Notes under the pieces: generated by a model | The model's database searches: none | Seen by the model: only the letters and a program-made list of their open reading frames with translations | What the model was told of the DNA's origin: nothing | Shown: positions 1-7,051 of the stretch, in pieces | Layout: each line of letters opens with the position of its first letter | Position numbering within the stretch: position 1 is the stretch's first letter | Assembly: GCA_002714125.1 (NCBI GenBank) | Contig: PAWP01000003.1 | Location: 4,092 to 11,904 of the forward strand | Reading direction: 5' to 3' | Length of the DNA stretch: 7,813 nucleotides | Origin: Gammaproteobacteria bacterium | Lineage (GTDB): Bacteria > Pseudomonadota > Gammaproteobacteria > Pseudomonadales > Azotimanducaceae_A | Translations under genes and position numbers: made by a program

Positions 1-441
1 GCTACACCCTTAATTTTTCTTCGGCCATCTAGAAATGCGACGATTTTGCAGGGGCGTCCTAATGGGGCGCGCAAACACAAAAAGTCGATAGAACCCAACG
101 GGGTCCGCATCGCGAAATATCGAGTTACATCAGATCAACTAAAGAGCGCGGTTTTTCCACTCAAAGCGATAGTGCAGTTAAAGGCGGCTATGGTGCCCGT
201 CAATTTAGTTAACGCCATAAAAGATGTTGGGTTCGATTACGGCCTAAGTGCGAGAGACGTTGCGGAAGTGCTGGCACATGGACATGTGGACGCTGACGGG
301 GCCCCAGTGATTTGGAATATTGACTCAGACTCACCCGAAGACAATCAGGTAGCAGGACACCAGGTCATCTGGGAAAAAGAAATCGTGCTTCCCGAGACAA
401 ATGAAAATTCCATAGACAACGCCGTCACAGCGCTGCACTAA
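1..441 (+). CDS. Uncharacterised protein, probably 5'-truncated by the window edge
   Basis: I do not recognise this protein. The frame has no stop from the first base to the TAA at 439-441. The first possible internal start is TTG at 46, which has no Shine-Dalgarno sequence before it, so the gene more likely begins upstream of the window. From 46 it would encode 131 residues. The N-terminal part is basic (a run of Arg and Lys in the first 25 residues). The middle is aliphatic, and the C-terminal third is acidic (IDSDSPEDN). I see no signal peptide, transmembrane helix, Cys motif or cofactor site. Its stop overlaps the ATG of the beta-barrel gene by one base (TAATG), a typical translational-coupling junction, which is the main argument that it is real and co-transcribed. 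It could also be a non-coding open frame; confidence is moderate. Confidence 0.5.
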   Translation, partial: ATPLIFLRPSRNATILQGRPNGARKHKKSIEPNGVRIAKYRVTSDQLKSAVFPLKAIVQLKAAMVPVNLVNAIKDVGFDYGLSARDVAEVLAHGHVDADGAPVIWNIDSDSPEDNQVAGHQVIWEKEIVLPETNENSIDNAVTALH

Positions 442-1886
442 TGTCACCTCTAGCTTCGCAGATAGCAGGAAGACTGATCTTGAACTGTGTTCGAAGAGTA
501 CTGCCCGGCGCTCTGGTAGTGTCGTTCTTGCTGAGCCCGGGCGCCGTATCTGCAGCCGGCGCGGGAGTTGACTCGGACGGTAATCGTACAAGCAGAATCT
601 CTGATGATTCGATACCAGAGCTTGATGTAGAGAGTTTCCCTACGAGGCCAAGCCCGATTCTCGAATTGGGAAATCCATTTCTAGCCAGTGGCAACATCCG
701 CAAGGGAATCGAGTTGCCTGGTGGCGCGATTTGGCAGCCCTCTTTGGTCGTATTTGGCACCTACAGAAACGCGTTTCAATCATTCCGCTTCGCAGATGAA
801 ACTCACTCAGAATGGGCGAATCGACTAGACCTTTTCGCTAATCTCCAACTTTCTGGAAGTGAAAGGTTCCTCATAGGTTTCAGACCACTTGATGAGGAGG
901 GGCGCTTTACCTCATACCAATTTGAATCGGGAGCTATTGGCGATGCCTCTGGCTGGAACAATGAAATAAATTCAGAGGTGACAACGGCTTTTTTCGAAGG
1001 CGATCTGGGGGAAATGTTCCCTACATTAGATACTGCTGACACCAGAAACCTCGATTTAGGATTTGCTGTCGGACGCCAGCCGCTAAATTACCAAGAAGGA
1101 CTTCTACTTAATGATATCGTGGATGCCATCGGGGTCACTCGCAATACACTCCTACCTACTGGTGGATCGGATCTGCAAGCGACGTTCATTTATGGCTGGG
1201 ATAATGTTCACAGAAATGACAACCGAAGGGGCCAAGACCAAAAGCTGTACGCGCTAGTATTCGCAGCGGATTATCCATCAACTACTCTAAATGCTGACTT
1301 CATCTATATTGATGACCAAGAGGGACGCTCTGACGGCTTTTTCTGGGGCTTAAGTGATGTGCGCAGAATTGGCCACTACAACGTCTCAACCAGACTACTT
1401 GGCTCGCATGCGTTAAAGGAGGAGTCGCCAGCGGTTAGCAACGGCAACCTCATCTTTGTTGAGGTTTCATGGACGCCACCATGGACCCACGACCATGTCT
1501 ACGTCAACGGTTTTGTCGCCATCGATGAGTTCGCTTCTGCTTCTAGAGATCCCTCTTCAGGAGGGCCCTTGGGCAGAACTGGAATCCTCTTTCGTAATGC
1601 TGGATTGGGAAGAAGTATCGGCGCCTTAGACACCCGGGCTACACAAACAATTGGAGGGGCGCTCGGTTATCAATGGTTTATCAGCCCGGTGCGCAATCAG
1701 GTCATATTTGAGCTAGGTATGCGCTTGGATGAGAGCGAACGCACCAATCGGTCTATTGGCGCAGGGGTGAGGTACCGACATGTGTTCGGTCAGCACGTGT
1801 TAATCAACATAGACGGATTTACTGCCTTGAATAGCTCTACTGAAAATAACTTAGGGCTGCGGGCCGAGATGAGACTCGAGTTTTGA
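441..1886 (+). CDS. Outer-membrane beta-barrel protein, alginate-export/porin type
   Basis: The 481-residue product looks like an exported outer-membrane barrel. Residues 1-38 form a signal peptide: Arg18-Arg19, a hydrophobic core (GALVVSFLLSPG) and a cleavage site VSA|AG. The body alternates polar and hydrophobic residues with many aromatic positions. The segment FEGDLGEMFPTLD (184-196) followed by GRQPLNYQEG (211-220) resembles alginate-export-like barrels, and the protein ends in RLEF with the terminal Phe typical of barrel insertion signals. There is no CXXCH motif, so it carries no haem itself. The start is ambiguous. ATG 441 overlaps the preceding stop but has no Shine-Dalgarno sequence. 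TTG 480 has AGGAAG seven bases upstream and would give a tidier 25-residue signal peptide. Lying in a cytochrome operon, it may be the outer-membrane channel of the electron route or a substrate porin; that role is inference. Confidence 0.78.
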   Translation: MSPLASQIAGRLILNCVRRVLPGALVVSFLLSPGAVSAAGAGVDSDGNRTSRISDDSIPELDVESFPTRPSPILELGNPFLASGNIRKGIELPGGAIWQPSLVVFGTYRNAFQSFRFADETHSEWANRLDLFANLQLSGSERFLIGFRPLDEEGRFTSYQFESGAIGDASGWNNEINSEVTTAFFEGDLGEMFPTLDTADTRNLDLGFAVGRQPLNYQEGLLLNDIVDAIGVTRNTLLPTGGSDLQATFIYGWDNVHRNDNRRGQDQKLYALVFAADYPSTTLNADFIYIDDQEGRSDGFFWGLSDVRRIGHYNVSTRLLGSHALKEESPAVSNGNLIFVEVSWTPPWTHDHVYVNGFVAIDEFASASRDPSSGGPLGRTGILFRNAGLGRSIGALDTRATQTIGGALGYQWFISPVRNQVIFELGMRLDESERTNRSIGAGVRYRHVFGQHVLINIDGFTALNSSTENNLGLRAEMRLEF

Positions 1887-3154
1887 ACGTCGGGCTCGAA
1901 AACCTTTGGATAGGCGGCGTTGTAATAACAGCAGCGCTGGCCATGTATGTTCTGCTTGGACTTTATGGTCTGGCCAATAGACTCAAATTCTCCAAAAGCA
2001 GCAGAGAATTATATCTGCGCCAAGCGGAGATACTGCTAGAGCGAGTTCGAGATCGTATCGAAAGTGATGCGAACGCCATCGAATCTTGGACCGGGAATCG
2101 AAAGTTCGAGGTCTCTAAACGAGTCTACGAGTGTGACGATGAGAGCGTCTGTTCATTCAGCCTGGTCCCGCATGATCACAGACAATTGCCACGTTTTTTT
2201 CCTGGTCAATTCCTAACATTTGACTTAAAGATTTCTAGAACCGAAACCGTCACGCGTTGTTATTCCTTGTCTGACGTACCCAATCCCAAGGAATACCGTG
2301 TATCGATTAAGAGAGTTCCACCGCCAAATGATTCGCCGGAGGTGCCTCCGGGTGTTTCATCAAATCATTTTCACGATGAGATCAAAGTAGGCGATATCCT
2401 CGATGTCCGCGCTCCATCGGGAAAATTTTGGCTCGATCTGACTGAGGATCGACCAGTAGTTCTGATTGGCGGTGGAATCGGCATCACCCCTGTGCTTAGT
2501 ATGGTTAACAGTATCGTCGCATCAGGTGGATCCCGAGAGACATGGTTGTTCTATGGCGTGCGTAATCACGGAGAGCATTGCATGCAAGAGCACCTGGATA
2601 CTCTGCGTGCCGCGAATCCGAACGTACATGTAGTCATTTGCTACAGCAATCCGAACCCTGCAGATCGGTTAGGTACAGATTACGATTATGCTGAGCGCAT
2701 CAGCGTTGAACTGTTTCGTCGAGTACTCCCTTCTAACAACTACCAGTTCTATATGTGCGGACCACCGCCGATGATGGAGTCGTTAATCGAAGACCTTGGA
2801 TCTTGGGGAGTTCCGGATGAGGACATCTTGCGCGAAAGTTTCGGGCCCGCCTCCGGCCGCAAAGCTACCAAGCCAAATGTTGTAGCTGACGCCTCCGGAC
2901 CATCCGTAAAATTCAAGCGCTCAGGCACAGCCGCTAACTGGGATGACCATTACGGTAATCTCGTAATGTTTGCTGAAGCAAACGGCATTGAAATACCGTA
3001 CGCGTGCCTGGCTGGAAATTGCGGTACTTGCTTAACAACCATAATTGACGGGGAAGTTGAATACCCAGGGGGTGCCCCCGCCTATTCGACCGAAGACGGA
3101 ACATGTCTGACGTGTTCTTGCATTCCGCTAGGCCCGGTAACACTCGATGTTTAG
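1883..3154 (+). CDS. Membrane-anchored FAD/NAD(P)H oxidoreductase with C-terminal [2Fe-2S] ferredoxin domain
   Basis: This 423-residue protein should move electrons between NAD(P)H and a one-electron carrier through FAD and a plant-type [2Fe-2S] cluster. Residues 9-31 form one transmembrane helix followed by Arg33, Lys35 and Lys38, which places the rest in the cytoplasm. Residues 38-69 are helical and charged. The FAD domain (about 73-185) has the flavin motif RCYSLSD at 125-131. The nucleotide domain (about 190-320) has GGGIGITP at 196-203 and CGPPPMM at 292-298. The ferredoxin domain (about 340-423) has ligands Cys375, Cys380, Cys383 and probably Cys411; Cys408 and Cys413 are extra. The domain order matches reductases of oxygenase systems and Hcr-like proteins, but no oxygenase is present here. 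The start is TTG 1883, overlapping the barrel stop by four bases (TTGA). The next ATG (1943) would cut the membrane helix. Its physiological partner is not shown by sequence. Confidence 0.9.
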   Translation: MNVGLENLWIGGVVITAALAMYVLLGLYGLANRLKFSKSSRELYLRQAEILLERVRDRIESDANAIESWTGNRKFEVSKRVYECDDESVCSFSLVPHDHRQLPRFFPGQFLTFDLKISRTETVTRCYSLSDVPNPKEYRVSIKRVPPPNDSPEVPPGVSSNHFHDEIKVGDILDVRAPSGKFWLDLTEDRPVVLIGGGIGITPVLSMVNSIVASGGSRETWLFYGVRNHGEHCMQEHLDTLRAANPNVHVVICYSNPNPADRLGTDYDYAERISVELFRRVLPSNNYQFYMCGPPPMMESLIEDLGSWGVPDEDILRESFGPASGRKATKPNVVADASGPSVKFKRSGTAANWDDHYGNLVMFAEANGIEIPYACLAGNCGTCLTTIIDGEVEYPGGAPAYSTEDGTCLTCSCIPLGPVTLDV

Positions 3155-3168
3155 GCTAAGACTCACTA

Positions 3169-3180
3169 TGTGTTTACACA
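3169..3180. promoter_or_regulatory. Short perfect palindrome, possible operator
   Basis: In the 83-base gap before the tetrahaem cytochrome gene lies TGTGTTTACACA, a perfect inverted repeat of TGTGT and ACACA around a TT centre. It lies 58 bases upstream of the TTG start, where a regulator could act on an internal promoter. It is not a canonical CRP site (TGTGA-N6-TCACA) or FNR site (TTGAT-N4-ATCAA). A 12-base palindrome can arise by chance, so the role is speculative. Confidence 0.2.
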
Positions 3181-3226
3181 AAAGATTGGGTCAATATTCG
3201 ACTTGAATAGTGCGAAGAGACAAAAG

Positions 3227-3233
3227 AGGGGAG
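3227..3233 (+). promoter_or_regulatory. Ribosome binding site fixing a TTG start
   Basis: AGGGGAG lies four bases before TTG 3238 and is a strong Shine-Dalgarno match. It supports the TTG start for the tetrahaem cytochrome, which also leaves a complete signal peptide. Confidence 0.75.
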
Positions 3234-3237
3234 AAGA

Positions 3238-4302
3238 TTGAACACCGTAACTTTTCGGAACGTTTTAATGGTTCTGATTGCATGTTTCACAGCACCTACA
3301 TTTGCAAATGCAGGGCTTGATGAGTCTGCCGTGTTGGAAGCTGCTAGCAAAATAATTGGGCCAATCAAGAATGATGACAACTGCTCAACTTGTCACACTC
3401 TCGAAACTGATGCTTGGCAATTTACGAGACATTTCGCAACCTTTAAGGACCGTCATCGCAGCGAAGAGGCCAAAGTAATCCTCGCCGCGATGGGTGAGCG
3501 AAGCATGAAACGAAGCTCCCTTTGTCGCGATTGCCACTACACTACCGAGGCAAAAAACGAAAGGTTGCGAGCATCCTTCGGAGTCTCGTGTGAATCATGC
3601 CATGGTGCTGGGCGCGATTGGTTAGCGGTTCACTCAAAAGAAAACGGTGACCTGAGTGCATCAGATTTAAAGTGGGGAACCGGAAAGGCGGAGCCAGCAG
3701 AAAGCCGTGCGAAGCGGTTAGGAGCGGCTGTTGATCTGGGAATGATTAACTCGGAAATGACCTATCAGATCGCTAAAAATTGTTTCGGCTGTCACACCGT
3801 CCCAGACGAGCAGGTAGTGAATCGTGGAGGACATCTACCTGGCAGCGATTTCGAACTAGTCTCGTGGTCCCAAGGAGAGGTGCTGCACAATTTTAGTAGT
3901 TCTGAAGGGGCTCCCAATGCCCCTACTAACCGGCCGGCTAGCATCGAGAAAAGGCGGCTGCTGTTTCTTACAGGGATTGTGGTGGACCTTGAAACCTCGC
4001 TGAGAAACATCAGCAATGTTAAGGAGCAAGGTGGTAAGTTCCACATTGCAATGGTCGATAGAGCAAACGCCGCGGCAAAGAAGCTTGATTCTGTACTAAG
4101 CGTGATTGCCGCACCCGGAATTGCTGATGTAACTGCCAACATACCCAAACCGATCGGAACCGATTCAGCTATCGACCCGAATGCGCCTAAAGGGTTGGCT
4201 GATGCAATAACAGTCTTCCTAGGATCTAGCGATGGTACAAACTTAAAGGCGTTAGATCCGATGATATCTAATTCGACTAAGGGTCAGCCCTACGGGGGAT
4301 AG
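3238..4302 (+). CDS. Periplasmic tetrahaem cytochrome c, c554-like
   Basis: The 354-residue product is an exported electron carrier. Residues 1-25 form a signal peptide (hydrophobic VLMVLIACFTAPTF, cleavage ANA|GL). Four CXXCH haem c motifs follow: CSTCH 49-53, CRDCH 96-100, CESCH 118-122 and CFGCH 182-186. The spacing, the aromatic/His stretch after the first motif (DAWQFTRHF, His65) and FGVSCESCHGAG around the third resemble cytochrome c554-type proteins. Candidate distal ligands are His65, His73, His132, His199, His217 and His269. Residues 187-354 contain no haem motif and form a long, partly helical tail; no second transmembrane helix is seen. The TTG start is supported by AGGGGAG four bases upstream. 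The gene is separated from the reductase by 83 bases, so it may have its own promoter. Candidate roles are periplasmic shuttle or part of an outer-membrane conduit. Haem count is certain; partner and substrate are not. Confidence 0.88.
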   Translation: MNTVTFRNVLMVLIACFTAPTFANAGLDESAVLEAASKIIGPIKNDDNCSTCHTLETDAWQFTRHFATFKDRHRSEEAKVILAAMGERSMKRSSLCRDCHYTTEAKNERLRASFGVSCESCHGAGRDWLAVHSKENGDLSASDLKWGTGKAEPAESRAKRLGAAVDLGMINSEMTYQIAKNCFGCHTVPDEQVVNRGGHLPGSDFELVSWSQGEVLHNFSSSEGAPNAPTNRPASIEKRRLLFLTGIVVDLETSLRNISNVKEQGGKFHIAMVDRANAAAKKLDSVLSVIAAPGIADVTANIPKPIGTDSAIDPNAPKGLADAITVFLGSSDGTNLKALDPMISNSTKGQPYGG

Positions 4303-4383
4303 TTGCACGGAGCTTATCACTCACAAGCGAATAATTTGGTCGTCTAGGCGCCGATATTCATTGGTGGGCATCTAGTAGTTGTT

Positions 4384-4390
4384 GGGGAGA
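4384..4390 (+). promoter_or_regulatory. Ribosome binding site fixing a TTG start
   Basis: GGGGAGA lies eight bases before TTG 4399, an ideal distance. The surrounding 4303-4398 gap has no convincing terminator hairpin and no clear sigma-70 promoter. The layout of a GGGGAGA run followed by GATTG also occurs before the cytochrome gene at 3238. Confidence 0.7.
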
Positions 4391-4398
4391 ACGCCAGA

Positions 4399-6234
4399 TT
4401 GGCGATCGTAAGCGTAAAGAACGTAGGAGTCCCAAAGCGCTGGGATTTGCCATTCAGCCAAGATTTTCCAGACGCGATCGCTCAGGAGAAAAGGGACCTA
4501 CTCGATTCAGAGTTAGATGAAATTCTGTGCAAGCTTCCCTTTGCAAGTATGGAGGCGGACAATTTTCCTAAGGCCATGCCATTACGTGACATCCTAAGGA
4601 ATGATGCGCGAGTGCGGCTATTCAGAAAAGGTGATGTGGTCGTTCGGCAGGGAGATTTCGGTAATTCGGCATTCCTAATTCTTAAGGGTGCATGCAGTGC
4701 AATCGTTGAAGGACTGCCTCCCACCGAGTTCAGTCAACAAGACACGCAATCCACCAGCATCTGGAGATCACTGAAGGGGATTTTTTTCGCTTCACAGTCT
4801 CCGGAAGTACGCGATACAAGCACCTATCCAAGCCATAAATCTTCACAAGAGGCGGAAGGCCCTAGTCCTTCTGGTCGAGTCTTCGTACAGGACGTACCCA
4901 ACGTAATTGAGCTAACGCCCGACGCATTCGCAGATGCCCACTTAAACGTAATGCCCGAAGGTAGCTTATTCGGCGAGTTGAGTTCTTTGGGTCGATTTCC
5001 GCGTGCAGTCACCGTGGTTGCCGACGATGAAGAAGAAACTCAATTGCTTGAGATTCGCTGGCAAGGACTGCGCGAGCTAATGCGCTACGACTCCGCCCTG
5101 CGAGAACATGTCGATACGCTCTTTCGGTCACACAGTCTCGAAAACGCACTCAGAAGTTGTCCGTTTCTAGAAGGAGCAACCTTGGCTCCCTCAGATTGGG
5201 ATGAGTTAATAGCTCTATCCGAATTCGAAACGATCGGGACTTTCGATTGGTACGGAAGCTTTAAGGAACTCCGTCGCGATGATCATAATCCGCTTGAGGC
5301 GGAACCAGTCGTCGCAGAGTTCGGTGAATATGTAAACGGACTTCTGATAGTCCGAGGCGGGTTTGGACGTTTATCAAGGCCGAAGGGTAGCGGCGAGTCA
5401 ACAGTCGGTTACGTAGGTAAAGGCGATGTCTTTGGGCTGCGGGAACTAATGGCTAACTGCGAACGGCACGAGCAGATGCCTCTCCAAATGACCTTACGAG
5501 CAGTAGGCTATCTGGATGTGGTTCGGATTCCATCACGCGTCTTCGAACGCGCGATTTATCCAAATATTGACAAACGAGATGTTCCTACCGCAATTGGACG
5601 TATGTTTCAAAAGCAATCAGAAGAATCCAGTCTCCGGAACATCGATGATCAACTAATGATTGCGACGGATTCACCTGCGGTAGATGTTGCTGCCGATGAA
5701 GGGATGATGGAGTTCCTGGTTTCTAACCGTTTCGTCAATGGCACATCAGCGATGATGATCGACCTCGATCGTTGTACGCGATGCGACGATTGTGTCCGAG
5801 CCTGTGCGAGCGGACATGACAACAATCCTAGGTTCGTCAGGCACGGTGAGATCCATGACCATTTCATGGTGCCTAACGCATGTATGCACTGTGCTGATCC
5901 GGTTTGTATGATCGGTTGCCCAACTGGTGCTATCAGTCGTAGTGAAGAACATGGTGAAGTAGTCATAAACGACCGCACCTGCATTGGCTGCGGTACTTGT
6001 GCGAATAGTTGTCCTTATAACAACATCAGGTTGGTTGAAGTTCGAGACCGAGGAGCGGGCGAAGCTGTCATTGTAGATCCCATGAAGGGCAGACCTATAG
6101 TTAAGGCAACAAAGTGCGACTTATGTATCAACCATCCTGGCGGCCCTGCATGCGAGCGGGCATGCCCTCACGATGCCCTATCTCGTATAGATATGGGGGA
6201 GATTCAGGAACTTGAGCATTGGCTCAATCGCTGA
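4399..6234 (+). CDS. Dual cyclic-nucleotide-binding-domain protein fused to a four-cluster [4Fe-4S] ferredoxin module
   Basis: This 611-residue cytoplasmic protein joins a sensor-like half to an electron-transfer half. CNBD 1 (about 68-240) begins RLFRKGDVVVRQGDFGNSAF and has a phosphate-cassette-like FGELSSLGRFPRAVTV (191-206), with Glu193 and Arg202 where cNMP binders keep Glu and Arg. It is interrupted at about 105-170 by a Ser/Thr/Gln-rich insertion. CNBD 2 (about 255-385) lacks the PRA signature (FGLRELMANCERHE) and is probably degenerate. After a linker, residues 445-600 hold 16 ligand cysteines: CTRCDDCVRAC 459-469, CMHCADPVCMIGCP 495-508, CIGCGTCANSCP 528-539 and CDLCINHPGGPACERACP 573-590. 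This is the DmsB/HycB/NrfC-type pattern for four [4Fe-4S] clusters. There is no signal peptide or membrane helix. The cytochrome b gene follows immediately, so the protein probably docks there. Whether a nucleotide is bound is unproven. Confidence 0.9.
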   Translation: MAIVSVKNVGVPKRWDLPFSQDFPDAIAQEKRDLLDSELDEILCKLPFASMEADNFPKAMPLRDILRNDARVRLFRKGDVVVRQGDFGNSAFLILKGACSAIVEGLPPTEFSQQDTQSTSIWRSLKGIFFASQSPEVRDTSTYPSHKSSQEAEGPSPSGRVFVQDVPNVIELTPDAFADAHLNVMPEGSLFGELSSLGRFPRAVTVVADDEEETQLLEIRWQGLRELMRYDSALREHVDTLFRSHSLENALRSCPFLEGATLAPSDWDELIALSEFETIGTFDWYGSFKELRRDDHNPLEAEPVVAEFGEYVNGLLIVRGGFGRLSRPKGSGESTVGYVGKGDVFGLRELMANCERHEQMPLQMTLRAVGYLDVVRIPSRVFERAIYPNIDKRDVPTAIGRMFQKQSEESSLRNIDDQLMIATDSPAVDVAADEGMMEFLVSNRFVNGTSAMMIDLDRCTRCDDCVRACASGHDNNPRFVRHGEIHDHFMVPNACMHCADPVCMIGCPTGAISRSEEHGEVVINDRTCIGCGTCANSCPYNNIRLVEVRDRGAGEAVIVDPMKGRPIVKATKCDLCINHPGGPACERACPHDALSRIDMGEIQELEHWLNR

Positions 6235-6241
6235 GGTCAGC

Positions 6242-7051
6242 GTGAGAAATAGCATGATCTTTGTTGGCGTAGCTGCCGCAATTGCCCTTGCAACATTCCT
6301 TTATGCCTACGCCATGACCGTAGGATTAGGGAATCCAGGGAAGTTTACGGGCTGGATACTCTTCACGTCCCTCGTGATGCTTGCACTATTTGCCATCCGC
6401 AAGAAGTTTACTTACCCGCCACTTCTTCGTGCCTCAACATGGTTACGACTGCACATATGGCTTGGCGTACTCAGCTTATTTCTGTTCGCCTTGCACACGA
6501 ACTTAAGACTACCTGGCGGCGCCTTCGAGGGCCTATTGTACGTTCTGTTTTGCCTTTTAGCGGCAAGTGGAATTTGGGGACTATATCTCTCCAATGTAGT
6601 GCCTAAGCGCCTTACCGAACGTGGTAATGAAGTTATTTTTGAGCGTGTACCGGTCTTCGGTCGGCAACTCAGAAACCGAATGGATGAGCACATGCAAAGT
6701 GCCGCGAGTATCGGTTCTGAGACACTTCTGACATTCATTCGACTTCACTTAATAGATTACATGTCGTCGACGAAACATATTCGATCGCATGTGTTTGGAT
6801 CTGAAAGGCCCAGGCAGAATCTTCATAGAAAACTTGCTCAATCCCGACGCTACATGAACGAGGATGAACTCGAGATTGCGAATCAGATCGCAGAATTGAT
6901 TGACACTAAATACGATCTCGATTTCCATTTTTTCCAACAAGGTTTACTCAAGATCTGGTTGTTTATACACATCCCGCTGACTTGGGTTCTCATGTTGTTT
7001 GTTCTGGTCCATATTATTGTTGTTTATTCGTTCTCGGGAAGTTCTATTTGA
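6242..7051 (+). CDS. Five-helix dihaem cytochrome b membrane protein
   Basis: The 269-residue product (from GTG 6242) is an integral membrane electron carrier. Helices lie at about 5-26, 37-52, 66-88, 96-117 and 236-263. The third and fifth each carry two His exactly 14 residues apart (His71/His85 and His243/His257). This is the classical arrangement for two stacked b haems, one near each membrane face, as in cytochrome b and ferric reductase-like proteins. Positive residues (IRKK after helix 2, PKRLTER after helix 4) place the roughly 115-residue charged loop between helices 4 and 5 in the cytoplasm, where it could dock the adjacent Fe-S protein. There is no fused FAD/NAD domain. GTG 6242 has GAGGT close upstream. 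TTG 6212 in the same frame, with GGGGGAG ten bases upstream, would add 10 residues and overlap the previous gene by 23 bases; either start is possible. Likely role: passing electrons across the inner membrane to or from the downstream cytochrome c. Confidence 0.85.
   Translation: MRNSMIFVGVAAAIALATFLYAYAMTVGLGNPGKFTGWILFTSLVMLALFAIRKKFTYPPLLRASTWLRLHIWLGVLSLFLFALHTNLRLPGGAFEGLLYVLFCLLAASGIWGLYLSNVVPKRLTERGNEVIFERVPVFGRQLRNRMDEHMQSAASIGSETLLTFIRLHLIDYMSSTKHIRSHVFGSERPRQNLHRKLAQSRRYMNEDELEIANQIAELIDTKYDLDFHFFQQGLLKIWLFIHIPLTWVLMLFVLVHIIVVYSFSGSSI

Noticed and set aside
331..760. Minus-strand open frames of 86 and 111 codons
   Set aside because: They lie opposite gene 1 and the barrel gene, have no motif and no ribosome binding site that I can see.
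441..1886. Barrel as a true alginate exporter (AlgE)
   Set aside because: No alginate synthesis or modification gene is nearby; only the barrel type is supported, not the substrate.
3185..3195. ATTG-GGT-CAAT inverted repeat as an FNR-type site
   Set aside because: The half-sites and spacing do not match TTGAT-N4-ATCAA; four-base arms are expected by chance.
4303..4398. Possible promoter or terminator in the gap before the CNBD-ferredoxin gene
   Set aside because: TTGCAC and AATAAT are present, but their spacing is too wide for sigma-70 (about 20 bases), and no stem followed by a T-run is seen.
5649..5984. Minus-strand open frame of 111 codons
   Set aside because: It is antisense to the Cys-rich ferredoxin module, whose 16 ordered cysteines leave no doubt about the real frame.
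4399..6234. CRP/FNR-type transcription factor
   Set aside because: The CNBDs are followed by a ferredoxin module and no helix-turn-helix domain is visible.
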